NCBI RefSeq assembly: GCF_001952855.1
Contig: NZ_LPNO01000015.1
Location: 1-64,000 of the forward strand
Length of the DNA stretch: 64,000 nucleotides
Reading direction: 5' to 3'
DNA from: Pseudomonas sp. ATCC PTA-122608
GTDB lineage: Bacteria; Pseudomonadota; Gammaproteobacteria; Pseudomonadales; Pseudomonadaceae
The notes under the pieces were generated by a model. That model did not search any database, had not been told where the DNA came from, and saw only the letters and a program-made list of their open reading frames with translations. Within the stretch, counting starts at the first letter, position 1; every line of letters begins with the position of its first letter. The position numbers and the translations under genes were made by a program. Below are positions 8,365-20,263 of the stretch, piece by piece.

Positions 8365-9930
8365 ATGACTAGTTTGCATGCCGACGAGGCGTTCCTCGGC
8401 CATTACCAGTTAAGCCACGACCCTTTTGCTCCACGGGTGCCTGGTTTCAAATTTTTCCCTGCGCAACGCAAGCCGGTGCTCGGGCAGTTGCACCACCTCG
8501 CGCGCTACAGCCAGCTGTTGCTGGTGGTCACTGGCCCGTTGGGCAGCGGCAAGACCTTGCTGCGCCAGGCGCTGGTGGCCAGCACCAACAAGCAATCGGT
8601 ACAGAGCGTGGTGGTTTCCGCCCGTGGTGCCGGTGATGCGGCGGGCGTGTTGCGCCAAGTGGCCCAGGCCCTGGACGTGTCCACTGCCGAGCCGAATGCG
8701 ATCCTCAAGCAAGTGGTGCAACTGGGCTTGACCGGCCAGGAAGTCTATCTGCTGGTGGACGACGCCGAGCAGCTCGACGAATCCGCCCTGGAAGCGTTGC
8801 TGGCCCTGGCGGCCGGTACGCCTGAAGGTCGTCCGCATGTGTTCCTGTTCGGCGAGTCTTCGCTGATTGCCGAACTTGAGCAGATCAGCGGCGAGCAGGA
8901 ACTGTTCCACGTCATCGAACTGCAGCCTTACGAAGAAGAAGAAACCCGCGAATACCTCGCCCAACGGCTGGAAGGCGCAGGGCAGGGCATCGAACTTTTC
9001 TCCGCTTCGCAGATCTCTGATATTCACGAAAGCTCCGACGGCTGGCCTGGCACCATCAACCAGGTTGCCCGCGATGCCATGATCGAAGCCATGATTGCCA
9101 GCCGCTCTGCGGTCAAGCGTCCAAAGATGGGGTTCACTATGCCTAAGAAGCACGTATTGGCAATTTCTGCCGTTGTCGTGGTCGCTGTCGCCGCCGCCTG
9201 GTTGATTCCAGGTCGCAACAAGGCCCCGACCACCGCTGGCGCGCCAACCGAACAGGCGCAGTTGCCACTGGGCAAACCAACACCGAACGTTGAGTTCGCC
9301 AACTCCGGCCAACCGACCAACTTGCCGATGGTTGGCCAGCCAGTGATGCGCGGCCCGCTCGCCGAAGAAGCCGGCGGGATTTCCGAAGGCGACGATGGCG
9401 TGCCGGTAGAGGGCTCCAGCGCCACGCCGCCGACCGTAACCACCACCGCGCCACCTGCGGGCGTGCCGGCGGGTCAGCCAGCTGCCAAGCCGGCACCGGC
9501 ACCGACGCCTGCGCCGGCTCAGGTCGCTACCGCCAAGCCAGCGCCGGTTGCGAAGCCAGTAGCTCCGGCGCCGGTGGCCAAACCAGCGACTGCCGCCAAG
9601 CCTGCTGAAAAACCTGTGACCGTAGCCAAGGCCGGCGCCGCCGGCAGCAGCTGGTACACCAGCCAGCCTACCGGTAACTTCGTGGTGCAGATCCTGGGTA
9701 CCAGCTCCGAAGCCAACGCCCAGGCGTTCGTGAAAGAGCAGGGCGGCGAGTACCGTTATTTCAAGAAAGTGCTCAACGGCAAGCCTCTCTTCGTGATCAC
9801 TTACGGCAACTTCTCCAGCCGCGCAGCAGCTGAATCCGCTATCAAGGCCTTGCCAGCGAAGGTTCAGGCTGGTAAACCTTGGCCTCGCACTGTCGCCAGC
9901 GTCCAACAAGAACTGGCAACAACTCGCTGA
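8365..9930 (+). CDS. AAA ATPase / SPOR-domain cell-division-associated protein (DamX-like position)
   Basis: A 521-residue membrane protein in three parts. An N-terminal ExeA-like AAA domain carries Walker A GPLGSGKT (57-64) and a Walker B-like VYLLVDDAEQL. A transmembrane helix (about 265-283, HVLAISAVVVVAVAAAWLI) follows, then a periplasmic linker rich in Pro-Ala-Lys repeats (about 375-425). The C-terminal SPOR domain (about 428-515, FVVQILGTSSEANAQAFV) binds denuded septal glycan strands. The AAA-SPOR architecture and the aroB-gltB position match the DamX-like protein of Pseudomonas; a role at the division site is inferred from the SPOR domain. The ATG at 8365 lies 10 bases after aroB. Confidence 0.88.
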   Translation: MTSLHADEAFLGHYQLSHDPFAPRVPGFKFFPAQRKPVLGQLHHLARYSQLLLVVTGPLGSGKTLLRQALVASTNKQSVQSVVVSARGAGDAAGVLRQVAQALDVSTAEPNAILKQVVQLGLTGQEVYLLVDDAEQLDESALEALLALAAGTPEGRPHVFLFGESSLIAELEQISGEQELFHVIELQPYEEEETREYLAQRLEGAGQGIELFSASQISDIHESSDGWPGTINQVARDAMIEAMIASRSAVKRPKMGFTMPKKHVLAISAVVVVAVAAAWLIPGRNKAPTTAGAPTEQAQLPLGKPTPNVEFANSGQPTNLPMVGQPVMRGPLAEEAGGISEGDDGVPVEGSSATPPTVTTTAPPAGVPAGQPAAKPAPAPTPAPAQVATAKPAPVAKPVAPAPVAKPATAAKPAEKPVTVAKAGAAGSSWYTSQPTGNFVVQILGTSSEANAQAFVKEQGGEYRYFKKVLNGKPLFVITYGNFSSRAAAESAIKALPAKVQAGKPWPRTVASVQQELATTR

Positions 9931-9936
9931 AGATCC

Positions 9937-9957
9937 GGCGGCCTTACCCAGGCCGCC
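9937..9957 (+). terminator. Stem-loop after the SPOR gene, possible terminator
   Basis: A perfect 8-bp stem (GGCGGCCT / AGGCCGCC) with a 5-base loop lies 7 bases after the stop codon. There is no T-run directly downstream on the + strand, only an A-run at about 9971, so intrinsic termination would be weak or the hairpin may protect the mRNA end. Confidence 0.4.
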
Positions 9958-10141
9958 CTCTCGGCACCTCAAAAAAAAACAACACAGCGTGCAGCCCTGA
10001 AGGCCGCGCGCTTTGTGGTGTCTGCGTCACAGTAGCTTTTGAGTCGTAGCGGTCAGAATTAAAAAAGTTTTGACTAGCACAGCATATCGCTTTAAACCTT
10101 TCATAAATGCGACATAGATTTGCGACATTTCGTCGCTAAAT

Positions 10142-10170
10142 TTGTGAGCGTCTGTGTCGGTGTGTACAAT
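10142..10170 (+). promoter_or_regulatory. Candidate sigma70 promoter for gltBD
   Basis: TTGTGA (10142-10147) and TACAAT (10165-10170) are separated by exactly 17 bases, matching 4/6 and 5/6 of the consensus boxes. They lie 112 bases upstream of the gltB ATG within the 351-base non-coding stretch 9931-10281. That stretch otherwise holds only the hairpin above and an AT-rich segment at 10040-10145. Confidence 0.55.
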
Positions 10171-10281
10171 GACCTCCCTTTTGCCCCCGCTAAGCCGGCG
10201 TACGTTCGGCGTGGAAGGTAACCGGTTGAATTGAAAAGAAATTTGCCTCGAAATAAGAGGCAGCCTGGTGAGAAAGTGTCT

Positions 10282-13200
10282 ATGAAAGCAGGTCTGTACC
10301 AACCCGATGAATTCAAGGATAACTGCGGTTTCGGCCTGATAGCCCATATGCAGGGCGAGCCCAGTCATACCCTTTTGCAAACGGCCATCGAGGCCCTGAC
10401 CTGCATGACCCACCGCGGTGGGATCAACGCCGACGGCAAGACCGGTGACGGTTGCGGCTTGCTGATTCAAAAGCCCGACCAGTTCCTGCGCGCAGTCGCC
10501 AAGGAGCATTTCGGCGCCGATTTGCCCAAGCAATACGCCGTGGGCATGGTGTTCTTCAACCAGGACCCGGTAAAAGCCGAAGCCGCTCGCGAGAACATGA
10601 ACCGCGAGATCCTGGCCGCCGGCCTGCAACTCGTCGGCTGGCGCAAAGTGCCGATCGACACCAGCGTACTTGGCCGTCTGGCCCTGGAGCGCCTGCCGCA
10701 GATCGAACAAGTGTTCATCGCAGGCGACGGCCTGAGCGACCAGGACATGGCGATCAAGCTGTTCACATCGCGTCGTCGTTCGTCCGTGGCCAACGCCGCC
10801 GACACCGACCACTACATCTGCAGCTTTTCCCACAAGACCATCATTTATAAAGGCCTGATGATGCCGGCGGATCTGACCGCCTTCTATCCAGACCTGAGCG
10901 ATGAGCGCCTGCAAACCGCAATCTGCGTGTTCCACCAGCGTTTCTCCACCAACACCCTGCCGAAATGGCCGCTGGCCCAGCCATTCCGCTTCCTCGCCCA
11001 CAACGGCGAGATCAACACCATCACCGGCAACCGCAACTGGGCCGTAGCTCGTCGCACCAAGTTCGCCAACGACCTGATGGACCTGGAAGAGCTCGGCCCG
11101 CTGGTCAACCGCGTGGGTTCTGACTCCTCCAGCATGGACAACATGCTCGAACTGATGGTCACCGGCGGCATCGACCTGTTCCGTGGCGTGCGCATGATCA
11201 TTCCGCCCGCGTGGCAGAACGTTGAGACCATGGACCCCGACCTGCGGGCGTTCTATGAGTACAACTCGATGCACATGGAACCGTGGGACGGCCCGGCCGG
11301 CGTGGTAATGACCGACGGTCGCTACGCCGTGTGCCTGCTCGACCGTAACGGCCTGCGCCCGGCGCGTTGGGTGACCACCACCAACGGCTTTATCACCCTG
11401 GCGTCGGAAATCGGCGTGTGGAACTACAAGCCGGAAGACGTGATCGCCAAAGGCCGTGTCGGCCCGGGCCAGATCCTGGCCGTGGACACCGAAACCGGTC
11501 AGATCCTCGACACCGATGCCATCGACAACCGCTTGAAGTCTCGTCATCCGTACAAGCAATGGCTACGCAAGAATGCCCTGCGCATCCAGGCAACCATGGA
11601 AGACAACGACCACGGTTCGGCTTTCTACGACGTCGACCAGCTCAAGCAGTACATGAAGATGTACCAGGTCACCTTCGAAGAGCGTGACCAGGTGCTGCGC
11701 CCCTTGGGTGAGCAGGGTTACGAGGCCGTCGGTTCCATGGGCGACGACACGCCAATGGCCGTGCTGTCCCAGCGCGTGCGCACGCCGTACGACTATTTCC
11801 GCCAGCAGTTCGCCCAGGTGACCAACCCACCGATCGACCCGCTGCGCGAAGCCATCGTGATGTCCCTGGAAGTGTGCCTCGGTGCCGAGCGCAACATCTT
11901 CCAGGAATCGCCTGAGCACGCTTCCCGCGTGATCCTCAGCTCGCCGGTGATTTCCCCGGCCAAATGGCGTTCGTTGATGACCCTGGATCGCCCGGGCTTC
12001 GACCGGCAGATCATCGACCTGAACTACGACGAGAGCCTCGGCCTTGAAGCCGCTGTGCGCAACGTCGCCGATCAGGCTGAAGAAGCCGTGCGCGCCGGTC
12101 GTACCCAGATCGTGTTGACCGACCGTCATATTGCCCCGGGCAAGCTGCCGATCCACGCCTCCCTGGCCACCGGCGCAGTGCACCACCGCCTGACCGAAAA
12201 AGGCCTGCGTTGCGACTCCAACATCCTGGTTGAAACCGCCACAGCCCGCGATCCGCATCACTTTGCGGTATTGATCGGCTTCGGCGCTTCGGCGGTGTAC
12301 CCGTTCCTCGCGTACGAAGTACTCGGCGACCTGATCCGTACCGGTGAAGTCCTGGGCGACCTCTACGAGGTGTTCAAGAACTACCGTAAAGGCATCACCA
12401 AGGGCCTGCTGAAGATCCTGTCGAAGATGGGCATCTCCACCGTCACTTCGTACCGTGGCGCACAGCTGTTCGAAGCCATCGGCCTGTCGGAAGAAGTCTG
12501 CGACATGAGCTTCCGTGGCGTGCCAAGCCGCATCAAGGGCGCACGTTTCGTCGACATCGAAGCCGAGCAGAAAGCCCTGGCAGCCGAAGCCTGGAGCGCG
12601 CGCAAGCCGATCCAGCAAGGCGGCCTGCTGAAGTTCGTCCACGGTGGCGAATACCACGCCTACAACCCGGACGTGGTCAGCACCCTGCAAGCTGCCGTGC
12701 AGCAGGGCGACTACGCCAAGTTCAAGGAATACACCGCGCTGGTGGATAACCGCCCGGTGTCGATGATCCGCGACCTGTTCAAGGTGAAAACCCTGGACAC
12801 GCCGCTGGCCATCAGCGAGATCGAGCCACTGGAATCGATTCTCAAGCGTTTCGACTCCGCCGGTATTTCCCTGGGCGCCTTGTCGCCTGAGGCTCACGAA
12901 GCCCTGGCCGAAGCCATGAACCGCCTGGGTGCGCGTTCCAACTCCGGCGAAGGCGGTGAAGACCCGGCGCGCTACGGCACCATCAAGAGCTCGAAAATCA
13001 AGCAGGTCGCCACTGGCCGTTTTGGTGTAACTCCGGAATACCTGGTCAACGCCGAAGTGCTGCAGATCAAGGTTGCCCAGGGCGCCAAGCCGGGTGAAGG
13101 CGGGCAACTGCCAGGCGGCAAGGTCAATGGCCTGATCGCCAAGCTGCGTTATGCAGTGCCGGGCGTGACCCTGATTTCGCCGCCGCCGCACCACGACATC

Positions 13201-14727
13201 TACTCCATCGAGGATTTGTCGCAGCTGATTTTCGACTTGAAACAAGTCAACCCGCAGGCCCTGGTCTCGGTGAAACTGGTGGCAGAAGCCGGCGTGGGCA
13301 CCATCGCCGCCGGTGTGGCCAAGGCCTATGCCGACTTGATCACCATCTCCGGCTACGACGGCGGCACTGGCGCTTCGCCGCTGACCTCCATCAAGTACGC
13401 CGGTGCGCCGTGGGAACTGGGCCTGGCTGAAACGCACCAGACCCTGCGCGGCAACGACCTGCGCGGCAAAGTCCGGGTGCAGACCGACGGTGGCCTGAAG
13501 ACCGGCCTCGACGTGATCAAGGCCGCGATCCTCGGCGCCGAAAGCTTCGGCTTCGGCACCGCGCCCATGATCGCCCTGGGCTGCAAATACCTGCGCATCT
13601 GCCACCTGAACAACTGCGCCACCGGCGTGGCGACCCAGAACGAGAAGCTGCGCAAGGACCACTACATCGGTACCGTCGACATGGTGGTGAATTTCTTCAC
13701 CTACGTCGCCGAAGAAACCCGTGAGTGGCTGGCCAAGCTGGGCGTGCGTTCGCTGGAAGAGCTGATCGGCCGTACCGACCTGCTGGACATCCTCGAAGGC
13801 CAGACCGCCAAGCAACAACACCTGGACCTGACGCCGCTGCTGGGCAGCGATCACATCCCGGCGGACAAGCCACAGTTCTGCCAGGTTGAGCGCAACCCGC
13901 CGTTCGACAAGGGCCTGCTGGCCGAGAAGATGGTCGAGATGGCCACTTCGTCGATCAACGACGCAAGCGGCGGCGAATTCGCTCTGGATATCTGCAACTG
14001 CGACCGTTCCATCGGCGCACGTATCTCCGGCGAAATCGCGCGCAAGCACGGCAACCAGGGCATGGCCAAGGCGCCGATCACTTTCCGCTTCAAGGGCACC
14101 GCTGGCCAGAGCTTCGGCGTGTGGAACGCCGGTGGCCTGAACATGTACCTCGAAGGCGACGCCAACGACTACGTGGGCAAGGGCATGACCGGCGGCAAGC
14201 TGGTGATCGTTCCGCCGGTCGGTAGCGTCTACAAGACTCAAGACAGTGCCATCATCGGCAACACCTGCCTGTACGGCGCAACCGGCGGCAAGCTGTTTGC
14301 TGCCGGTACGGCCGGTGAGCGGTTCGCAGTGCGTAACTCCGGTGCCCACACCGTGGTTGAAGGCACCGGCGATCACTGCTGCGAATACATGACCGGTGGT
14401 TTTGTCGCGGTGCTGGGCAAGACTGGCTACAACTTCGGTTCGGGCATGACCGGCGGTTTCGCCTACGTGCTCGACCAGGACAACACCTTCGTCGACAAGG
14501 TGAACCACGAGTTGGTGGAGATCCAGCGGATCAGCGGCGAAGCGATGGAATCCTATCGCAACCACTTGCAGCATGTGCTGGACGAATACGTTGAGGAAAC
14601 CAACAGCGAATGGGGTCGTAACCTCGCTGAAAACCTCGATGACTACCTGCGTCGTTTCTGGCTGGTCAAGCCCAAGGCTGCCAACCTGAAATCGTTGCTT
14701 TCCAGCATCCGTGCCAACCCGCAGTGA
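10282..14727 (+). CDS. gltB: Glutamate synthase [NADPH] large subunit
   Basis: Makes glutamate from glutamine and 2-oxoglutarate (GOGAT) together with GltD. From the ATG at 10282 the protein has 1481 residues and begins [18 protein letters not shown]; Cys15 is the expected amidotransferase nucleophile after propeptide removal. Visible are the class II glutaminase domain, a central domain, the FMN-binding synthase domain (GLISPP-like [36 protein letters not shown]), the iron-sulfur cysteines in [15 protein letters not shown], and the C-terminal beta-helix GltS_C region with repeated Gly motifs. An in-frame start at 10231 would add 17 residues without family support. gltD follows after 32 bases. 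Confidence 0.96.
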   Translation: MKAGLYQPDEFKDNCGFGLIAHMQGEPSHTLLQTAIEALTCMTHRGGINADGKTGDGCGLLIQKPDQFLRAVAKEHFGADLPKQYAVGMVFFNQDPVKAEAARENMNREILAAGLQLVGWRKVPIDTSVLGRLALERLPQIEQVFIAGDGLSDQDMAIKLFTSRRRSSVANAADTDHYICSFSHKTIIYKGLMMPADLTAFYPDLSDERLQTAICVFHQRFSTNTLPKWPLAQPFRFLAHNGEINTITGNRNWAVARRTKFANDLMDLEELGPLVNRVGSDSSSMDNMLELMVTGGIDLFRGVRMIIPPAWQNVETMDPDLRAFYEYNSMHMEPWDGPAGVVMTDGRYAVCLLDRNGLRPARWVTTTNGFITLASEIGVWNYKPEDVIAKGRVGPGQILAVDTETGQILDTDAIDNRLKSRHPYKQWLRKNALRIQATMEDNDHGSAFYDVDQLKQYMKMYQVTFEERDQVLRPLGEQGYEAVGSMGDDTPMAVLSQRVRTPYDYFRQQFAQVTNPPIDPLREAIVMSLEVCLGAERNIFQESPEHASRVILSSPVISPAKWRSLMTLDRPGFDRQIIDLNYDESLGLEAAVRNVADQAEEAVRAGRTQIVLTDRHIAPGKLPIHASLATGAVHHRLTEKGLRCDSNILVETATARDPHHFAVLIGFGASAVYPFLAYEVLGDLIRTGEVLGDLYEVFKNYRKGITKGLLKILSKMGISTVTSYRGAQLFEAIGLSEEVCDMSFRGVPSRIKGARFVDIEAEQKALAAEAWSARKPIQQGGLLKFVHGGEYHAYNPDVVSTLQAAVQQGDYAKFKEYTALVDNRPVSMIRDLFKVKTLDTPLAISEIEPLESILKRFDSAGISLGALSPEAHEALAEAMNRLGARSNSGEGGEDPARYGTIKSSKIKQVATGRFGVTPEYLVNAEVLQIKVAQGAKPGEGGQLPGGKVNGLIAKLRYAVPGVTLISPPPHHDIYSIEDLSQLIFDLKQVNPQALVSVKLVAEAGVGTIAAGVAKAYADLITISGYDGGTGASPLTSIKYAGAPWELGLAETHQTLRGNDLRGKVRVQTDGGLKTGLDVIKAAILGAESFGFGTAPMIALGCKYLRICHLNNCATGVATQNEKLRKDHYIGTVDMVVNFFTYVAEETREWLAKLGVRSLEELIGRTDLLDILEGQTAKQQHLDLTPLLGSDHIPADKPQFCQVERNPPFDKGLLAEKMVEMATSSINDASGGEFALDICNCDRSIGARISGEIARKHGNQGMAKAPITFRFKGTAGQSFGVWNAGGLNMYLEGDANDYVGKGMTGGKLVIVPPVGSVYKTQDSAIIGNTCLYGATGGKLFAAGTAGERFAVRNSGAHTVVEGTGDHCCEYMTGGFVAVLGKTGYNFGSGMTGGFAYVLDQDNTFVDKVNHELVEIQRISGEAMESYRNHLQHVLDEYVEETNSEWGRNLAENLDDYLRRFWLVKPKAANLKSLLSSIRANPQ

Positions 14728-14750
14728 TATGCGCCTGAAGAGTTTGATGA

Positions 14751-16178
<1,428 letters not shown>

Positions 16179-16207
16179 CCCCGATCCTGGATTGAAATGG
16201 GATCAAA

Positions 16208-16300
16208 ATGTGGGAGCGGGTGTGCTCGCGAATGCGGTATATCAGTCACCAGATGTGTTGGCTGACCCACCGCTTTCGCGAGCACGCCCCGCTCCCACAT
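16208..16300. repeat. REPIN (paired inverted REPs), TGTGGGAGCGGG type
   Basis: Left arm ATGTGGGAGCGGGTGTGCTCGCGAA and right arm its near-complement ending GCTCCCACAT, separated by a spacer. The left arm has TGTG where the sister repeats at 58243 and 62692 have CTTG. It fills most of the gltD-hemE gap. Confidence 0.9.
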
Positions 16301-16346
16301 TTGTTTTGCGACACTTTCATATCCGCGACAAATTGACCCGATAGAC

Positions 16347-16374
16347 AAAAGGCACGGCTCTTGCCGTGCCTTTT
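16347..16374. terminator. Intrinsic terminator between gltD and hemE
   Basis: AAAAGGCACGGC / GCCGTGCCTTTT form a perfect 12-bp stem with a 4-base loop. It has A-rich and T-rich flanks, so it can act in both directions. It probably ends the gltBD transcript. Confidence 0.85.
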
Positions 16375-16421
16375 GCGTCGCGCTCTGAGAAAATGCCCGC
16401 ACTTTTTTTGCGGATGCCGAC

Positions 16422-17489
16422 ATGACTGCCCTCAAGAACGACCGTTTCCTTCGTGCCCTGCTCAAGCAACCCGTGGACGTCACCCCTGTGTGGATGATGC
16501 GCCAGGCCGGTCGCTACCTGCCGGAATACCGCGCCAGTCGCGCCCACGCCGGCGACTTCATGAGCCTGTGCATGAACCCGGAGTTCGCCTGCGAAGTCAC
16601 CATGCAACCGCTGGACCGCTATCCACAGCTGGACGCGGCCATCCTCTTCTCCGATATCCTGACCATCCCTGACGCCATGGGCCAAGGCCTGTACTTCGAA
16701 ACCGGCGAAGGCCCGCGTTTCAAGAAAGTCGTCAGCACCCTGGCCGACATCGAAGCCCTGCCGATCCCTGATCCACACAAAGACCTCGGTTACGTGATGG
16801 ACGCCGTCAGCACCATCCGCCGCGAGCTCAATGGCCGCGTGCCGCTGATCGGCTTCTCCGGCAGCCCGTGGACCCTGGCCACCTACATGGTCGAAGGCGG
16901 CTCTTCGAAAGACTTCCGCAAGACCAAGGCCATGCTCTACGACAACCCGCAAGCCATGCACCTGCTGCTGGACAAGCTGGCGCAGTCGGTCACCTCCTAC
17001 CTGAACGGCCAGATCATGGCCGGCGCCCAAGCGGTGCAGATCTTCGATACCTGGGGCGGCAACCTGTCGGCGGCGGCGTATCAGGAATTCTCCCTGGCCT
17101 ACATGCGCAAAATCGTCAGCGGCCTGATCCGCGAACACGAAGGCCGCAAAGTGCCGGTCATCATGTTCACCAAGGGCGGCGGCCTGTGGCTGGAAAGCAT
17201 CGCCGACGCTGGCGCCGACGCGCTGGGCCTGGACTGGACCTGCGACATCGGCGAAGCCCGTCGCCGCGTGGGCAGCAAAGTCGCGCTGCAAGGCAACATG
17301 GACCCGACCGTGCTGTACGCCAAGCCGGAAGCCATCCGTACTGAAGTGGGGCGCATCCTCGCCAGCTACGGCAAAGGCAGCGGTCACGTATTCAACCTCG
17401 GCCATGGCATTACGCCGGAAGTTGATCCAGAACACGCAGGCGCGTTCCTGCGGGCGGTGCATGAGCTGTCGGCGCAATATCACGAGTAA
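16422..17489 (+). CDS. hemE: Uroporphyrinogen decarboxylase
   Basis: Removes four carboxyl groups from uroporphyrinogen III to give coproporphyrinogen III in haem synthesis. The 355-residue cytosolic enzyme shows the family signature [16 protein letters not shown] (about 21-36), [38 protein letters not shown] and [12 protein letters not shown]. The length is normal. It stands alone between two strong terminators, so it is probably monocistronic. Confidence 0.97.
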   Translation: MTALKNDRFLRALLKQPVDVTPVWMMRQAGRYLPEYRASRAHAGDFMSLCMNPEFACEVTMQPLDRYPQLDAAILFSDILTIPDAMGQGLYFETGEGPRFKKVVSTLADIEALPIPDPHKDLGYVMDAVSTIRRELNGRVPLIGFSGSPWTLATYMVEGGSSKDFRKTKAMLYDNPQAMHLLLDKLAQSVTSYLNGQIMAGAQAVQIFDTWGGNLSAAAYQEFSLAYMRKIVSGLIREHEGRKVPVIMFTKGGGLWLESIADAGADALGLDWTCDIGEARRRVGSKVALQGNMDPTVLYAKPEAIRTEVGRILASYGKGSGHVFNLGHGITPEVDPEHAGAFLRAVHELSAQYHE

Positions 17490-17506
17490 TCTCCCCGCAT
17501 GAATGA

Positions 17507-17539
17507 GATCACCCTCTTTTTAGCAAGAGGGTGATCTTT
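17507..17539 (+). terminator. Intrinsic terminator after hemE
   Basis: GATCACCCTCTT / AAGAGGGTGATC form a perfect 12-bp stem with a 6-base loop followed by TTT. It starts 18 bases after the hemE stop. Confidence 0.85.
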
Positions 17540-17823
17540 CAGAATCAATATTTATCTATTGCGTTATTCTTCGGAAAGTTATTCTTTTCGGAGTTTTGTG
17601 CGTGTGTTTTTTCGGTTATAAATGCAGGGTGTTGTAAGAGTTATCTTTCGGCTAGGTAGTACATTGTTAGTTTAGGAACTTTCAAATGGTTTAAATAGAT
17701 TTATCCTACATAAGTTTTATTTGTGCTCCGTAAAATTCCCTCTCGATCAATCAGTATTAAGAAAACGCAGTCCGTTTCATTTAGCACGGGTTTTGTTGAA
17801 TAGTGATGAAGAGTATGAATTTT
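17540..17823 (+). other. AT-rich upstream region of the LPMO gene
   Basis: About 280 bases clearly richer in A+T than the rest of the window. They contain a near-direct repeat, GTTATTCTTCGGA then GTTATTCTTTTCGGA (about 17562-17592), and many short A/T tracts, but no convincing sigma70 pair. This is the likely promoter/regulator region for the LPMO and possibly the secretion genes. It may be a silencer-type (MvaT-like) AT-rich target, which is inference. Confidence 0.45.
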
Positions 17824-19284
17824 ATGAATGAAAAAAACGTATTGCAGTGGGGTGGTTTATCTTCGTTGGCCTTGCTGAGTGTATTGCTGATGCCCGCGCA
17901 AACCGCGTTGGCTCATGGTTACTTGAATGATCCTCCGTCGCGGGCGTTTCTCTGCCAGAAAGGCTTGAACAAGGACTGCGGCGGTGCTCAGTACGAACCG
18001 CAAAGCGTCGGTGAAACCTTCAAGGGCTTTCCAGCCGGTGCAGGCGGGGCGCCCTTGCAGGGACCGGTTGACGGCAAGATCGCCAGCGGCGGCATCGGCC
18101 TGTTCTCGGCCATGGACGCGCAGTCCGCAACCCGCTGGCACCAGACCGAGATAAAAGACCGAAACATTACGTTCTCCTGGCACTACACCGCAGCCCATCC
18201 GGCCACCAAGCACGAGTACTTCATCACAAAAAATGGCTGGAACCCGAACGAATCGCTCAAGCGTGCTTCGTTTGAGAGCACACCTTTCTGCACCAGGGAT
18301 GGCGGCAATGTCCTGCCGGTTTCCGGTGAGAGGCAAGCGTGTGTAATCCCGCAAGACAAGAACGGGTCACACGTGATCCTGGGGGTCTGGACCGTTGGCG
18401 ACACCGATGCTGCGTTTTACAACGTGGTCGACGTGAATATCCTCGCCGAGCCAGAGTTGCCAGGTGGCTGGACGAACGTGGGCAGCATCAGTCCCTCGGC
18501 TACCTTGCTCCCGGGCGACAAGGTCAAGGCGCGGGCGTTCACGACCAGTGGCGAGAGCGCTGCGCACACCGTGGAAATCGGTATCGACAATGCGCAGGAA
18601 GGCCTACCGCAGAACTGGGCGTTCAAGTTGGCTGAAAAAATCAACGCCACCCAGACCCTGATTCAAGCGGGTATACGCAACGAGCAGGGCGGCATTGCCC
18701 CGGTCAAAGGTCAGAATAATCTGTTCGCACAGAAAGACAGTGGCGTAGTCCGCTACGAACTGGCGCTGGACGTTAAGGAAGACACCGAAGCCCGTATGGC
18801 ATTGTCGGCGATTGCCAGCGAGTACGTCCTGGAAAAGGGTCTGACAAAGATGCGCTTTGCCATGATCGCCAACCGCGACATGAATATCGAAGCCACCTTG
18901 TTCAATACCAGCAACAAGCCCGTAGGCACGATCAAGACCCTGGCGAAGGGCAACAGCAACTGGCTTGAAATGGATGTACGCAGTGAGCCTGGCATTCACC
19001 ACATGATACTGCTGGGTACTACCGAAGATGGCCGCACCACTCGCCAAGACACCCAGCCGGTGAACCTGACAGGTGAGGGTGGCGCGAAGGACTATCACTT
19101 TGTATTCCCTGACGGCCTGGCCAGTTATGAAGCCGGCACCCGTGTACTGCACCCGCAAACCGGTGAAGTCTATGAGTGCAAGCCGTTCCCGGCATCGGGC
19201 TATTGCAAGCAATACATTCCAACCGCAAATGGTTTTGAACCGGGTGTAGGCCATCACTGGCAAACCGCCTGGGACCCCATCTAA
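17824..19284 (+). CDS. gbpA: GbpA-like chitin-binding lytic polysaccharide monooxygenase (AA10)
   Basis: Secreted copper enzyme that cleaves chitin oxidatively and binds GlcNAc surfaces. The signal peptide (1-30, ending AQTALA) cleaves just before His31 of HGYLNDPPSR, the N-terminal His of the copper brace. His125 in HYTAAH, followed by EYFITKNGW, should be the second ligand. After the AA10 domain (31 to about 220) come two GbpA middle domains and a small C-terminal chitin-binding module (YECKPF, HHWQTAWDP). The 486 residues match V. cholerae GbpA in size and layout. The ATG at 17824 has GAAGAG 10 bases upstream; in-frame starts at 17803, 17806 and 17815 are possible. The adjacent type II secretion operon is its likely export route. 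Confidence 0.9.
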   Translation: MNEKNVLQWGGLSSLALLSVLLMPAQTALAHGYLNDPPSRAFLCQKGLNKDCGGAQYEPQSVGETFKGFPAGAGGAPLQGPVDGKIASGGIGLFSAMDAQSATRWHQTEIKDRNITFSWHYTAAHPATKHEYFITKNGWNPNESLKRASFESTPFCTRDGGNVLPVSGERQACVIPQDKNGSHVILGVWTVGDTDAAFYNVVDVNILAEPELPGGWTNVGSISPSATLLPGDKVKARAFTTSGESAAHTVEIGIDNAQEGLPQNWAFKLAEKINATQTLIQAGIRNEQGGIAPVKGQNNLFAQKDSGVVRYELALDVKEDTEARMALSAIASEYVLEKGLTKMRFAMIANRDMNIEATLFNTSNKPVGTIKTLAKGNSNWLEMDVRSEPGIHHMILLGTTEDGRTTRQDTQPVNLTGEGGAKDYHFVFPDGLASYEAGTRVLHPQTGEVYECKPFPASGYCKQYIPTANGFEPGVGHHWQTAWDPI

Positions 19285-19300
19285 ACGTTGTGCTGAACAG

Positions 19301-19338
19301 GCCCAGGGCAAGTTGCTTTGAACTTGCCCTGGGCAGCT
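19301..19338 (+). terminator. Intrinsic terminator after the LPMO gene
   Basis: GCCCAGGGCAAGT / ACTTGCCCTGGGC form a 13-bp stem with an 8-base loop, followed by AGCTTTTG. It separates the LPMO transcript from the downstream genes. Confidence 0.8.
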
Positions 19339-19357
19339 TTTGCTGAACAGGTAGTTG

Positions 19358-19706
19358 ATGAATATTGGGTTTCAGCAGATGAAGAGTTTTGGTTATTCAA
19401 AGGCTCAGACTGCACTTCATTGGCTGTCGGCTGTTGTTGTCGTGTGGCTATTGTTCTTCGGGCCTTATGTCTCGCAACTTACAGTTGAATGCTTAACTGC
19501 GCAGCGGGCAGGGTTTGTTAATGGGGCGTTGGCTACATTATATATTCCAATAGTTGTGGGGCTTTACTGTTCTTTTTTTCAAGGCTGCTCGTGTCTTGGC
19601 AGTAAACGCTCCCGTGCTGTTGATCTTGGTGACCCTGCACATTGGTGCGGTGATCAAGCACGCCCTGTTCGGTCTTCGGGTACTCAGAAACATGGCTTTT
19701 CGTTAG
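19358..19706 (+). pseudogene. Cytochrome b561-like membrane protein, frameshifted in a T7 tract
   Basis: The first frame gives YSKAQTALHWLSAVVVVWLLFF, with the ALHW haem-ligand motif typical of prokaryotic cytochrome b561, and a second hydrophobic stretch ending IPIVVGLYCSFF. There a run of seven T (19573-19579) puts the frame out. Removing one T restores KAARVLAVNAPVLLILVTLH and then IGAVIKHALFGLRVLRNMAF, a natural b561-type C-terminus with His ligands and TAG at 19704. As written, the first frame continues into unrelated residues until 19732. It could be a real mutation, slippage, or a sequencing error. The restored protein (about 116 residues) would still be short for b561. Confidence 0.65.
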
Positions 19707-19740
19707 TCGAGCTGCAAGTGACAACGTGGTGAAGCATTCA

Positions 19741-20259
19741 ATGTCACGTTTTCTCCTGCTCAAGGTGCTCGCCATGACCCTGACCAGTGGCTACGGGCTG
19801 ATGTTAGCGTGGCAGGAATGGCAGTTTCGCCAAGGGCAGGCGGCGGTCGTCCAGGCGCCTGTGCCCGTGAATACCGTGCAGGTGCCCGCCCCCCTCAACA
19901 CCCTGGCCGTAGCGACTGTACTGGGCCTGACAGCCCACGGCAGCCTTTTGAACAGCGCCGAACCGCTGACCTTGCGCGGCACTTTGATAGCCAGTGACAG
20001 CGAGTCCCGTGCGTTGCTGGCCGGGCCTGAAAGTGAACGTTTTTACCGGGCCGGCGAGCGGTTGCCCGGAGGCAGTCTGTTGCGCCGCGTTGAGCCGGGG
20101 CACGTAGTGCTTTGGCGGCAGGGGCGTGAAGAGGTGTTGAGGCTGCGGCCGGTTGGCGAGCGTTTTCTCCAGGTCCTCGAGTCGCCGCCTGCAGAGGCAC
20201 TCCCGGACCCCACTGCACGTCATCTAAGGCCAATGGCCGAACAACCCAGGAGTGATTAA
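19741..20259 (+). CDS. gspC: Type II secretion system protein GspC
   Basis: Bitopic inner-membrane protein that links the assembly platform to the secretin. It has 172 residues: a short cytoplasmic end, one transmembrane helix (about 4-24), a Pro/Val-rich periplasmic linker, and a homology-region domain (LTAHGSLLNSAEPLTLRGTLIASDSESRALL, about 65-100). It carries no PDZ domain, so it resembles the short Hxc/Xcp-type proteins. Assignment rests on the HR-like domain and its position before gspD. The ATG at 19741 follows GTGAAG; a GTG 15 bases upstream is possible. It is the first gene of an uninterrupted gspC-M operon. Confidence 0.82.
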   Translation: MSRFLLLKVLAMTLTSGYGLMLAWQEWQFRQGQAAVVQAPVPVNTVQVPAPLNTLAVATVLGLTAHGSLLNSAEPLTLRGTLIASDSESRALLAGPESERFYRAGERLPGGSLLRRVEPGHVVLWRQGREEVLRLRPVGERFLQVLESPPAEALPDPTARHLRPMAEQPRSD

Positions 20260-20263
20260 GCCC

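Noticed and set aside
9937..9957. Strong intrinsic terminator call after the SPOR gene
   Set aside because: The stem is good but no T-tract follows on the coding strand, so it was kept only at low confidence.
10027..11559. A 510-codon minus-strand frame spanning the gltB 5' end and promoter
   Set aside because: Same shadow character. The 3' half has no start signals, and it would run through the gltB promoter.
11563..14574. A 1003-codon open frame on the minus strand under gltB
   Set aside because: It lies antisense to gltB in a GC-rich gene, its translation is low in complexity (His/Gln/Val-rich) with no family motif, and such mirror frames occur under most genes here.
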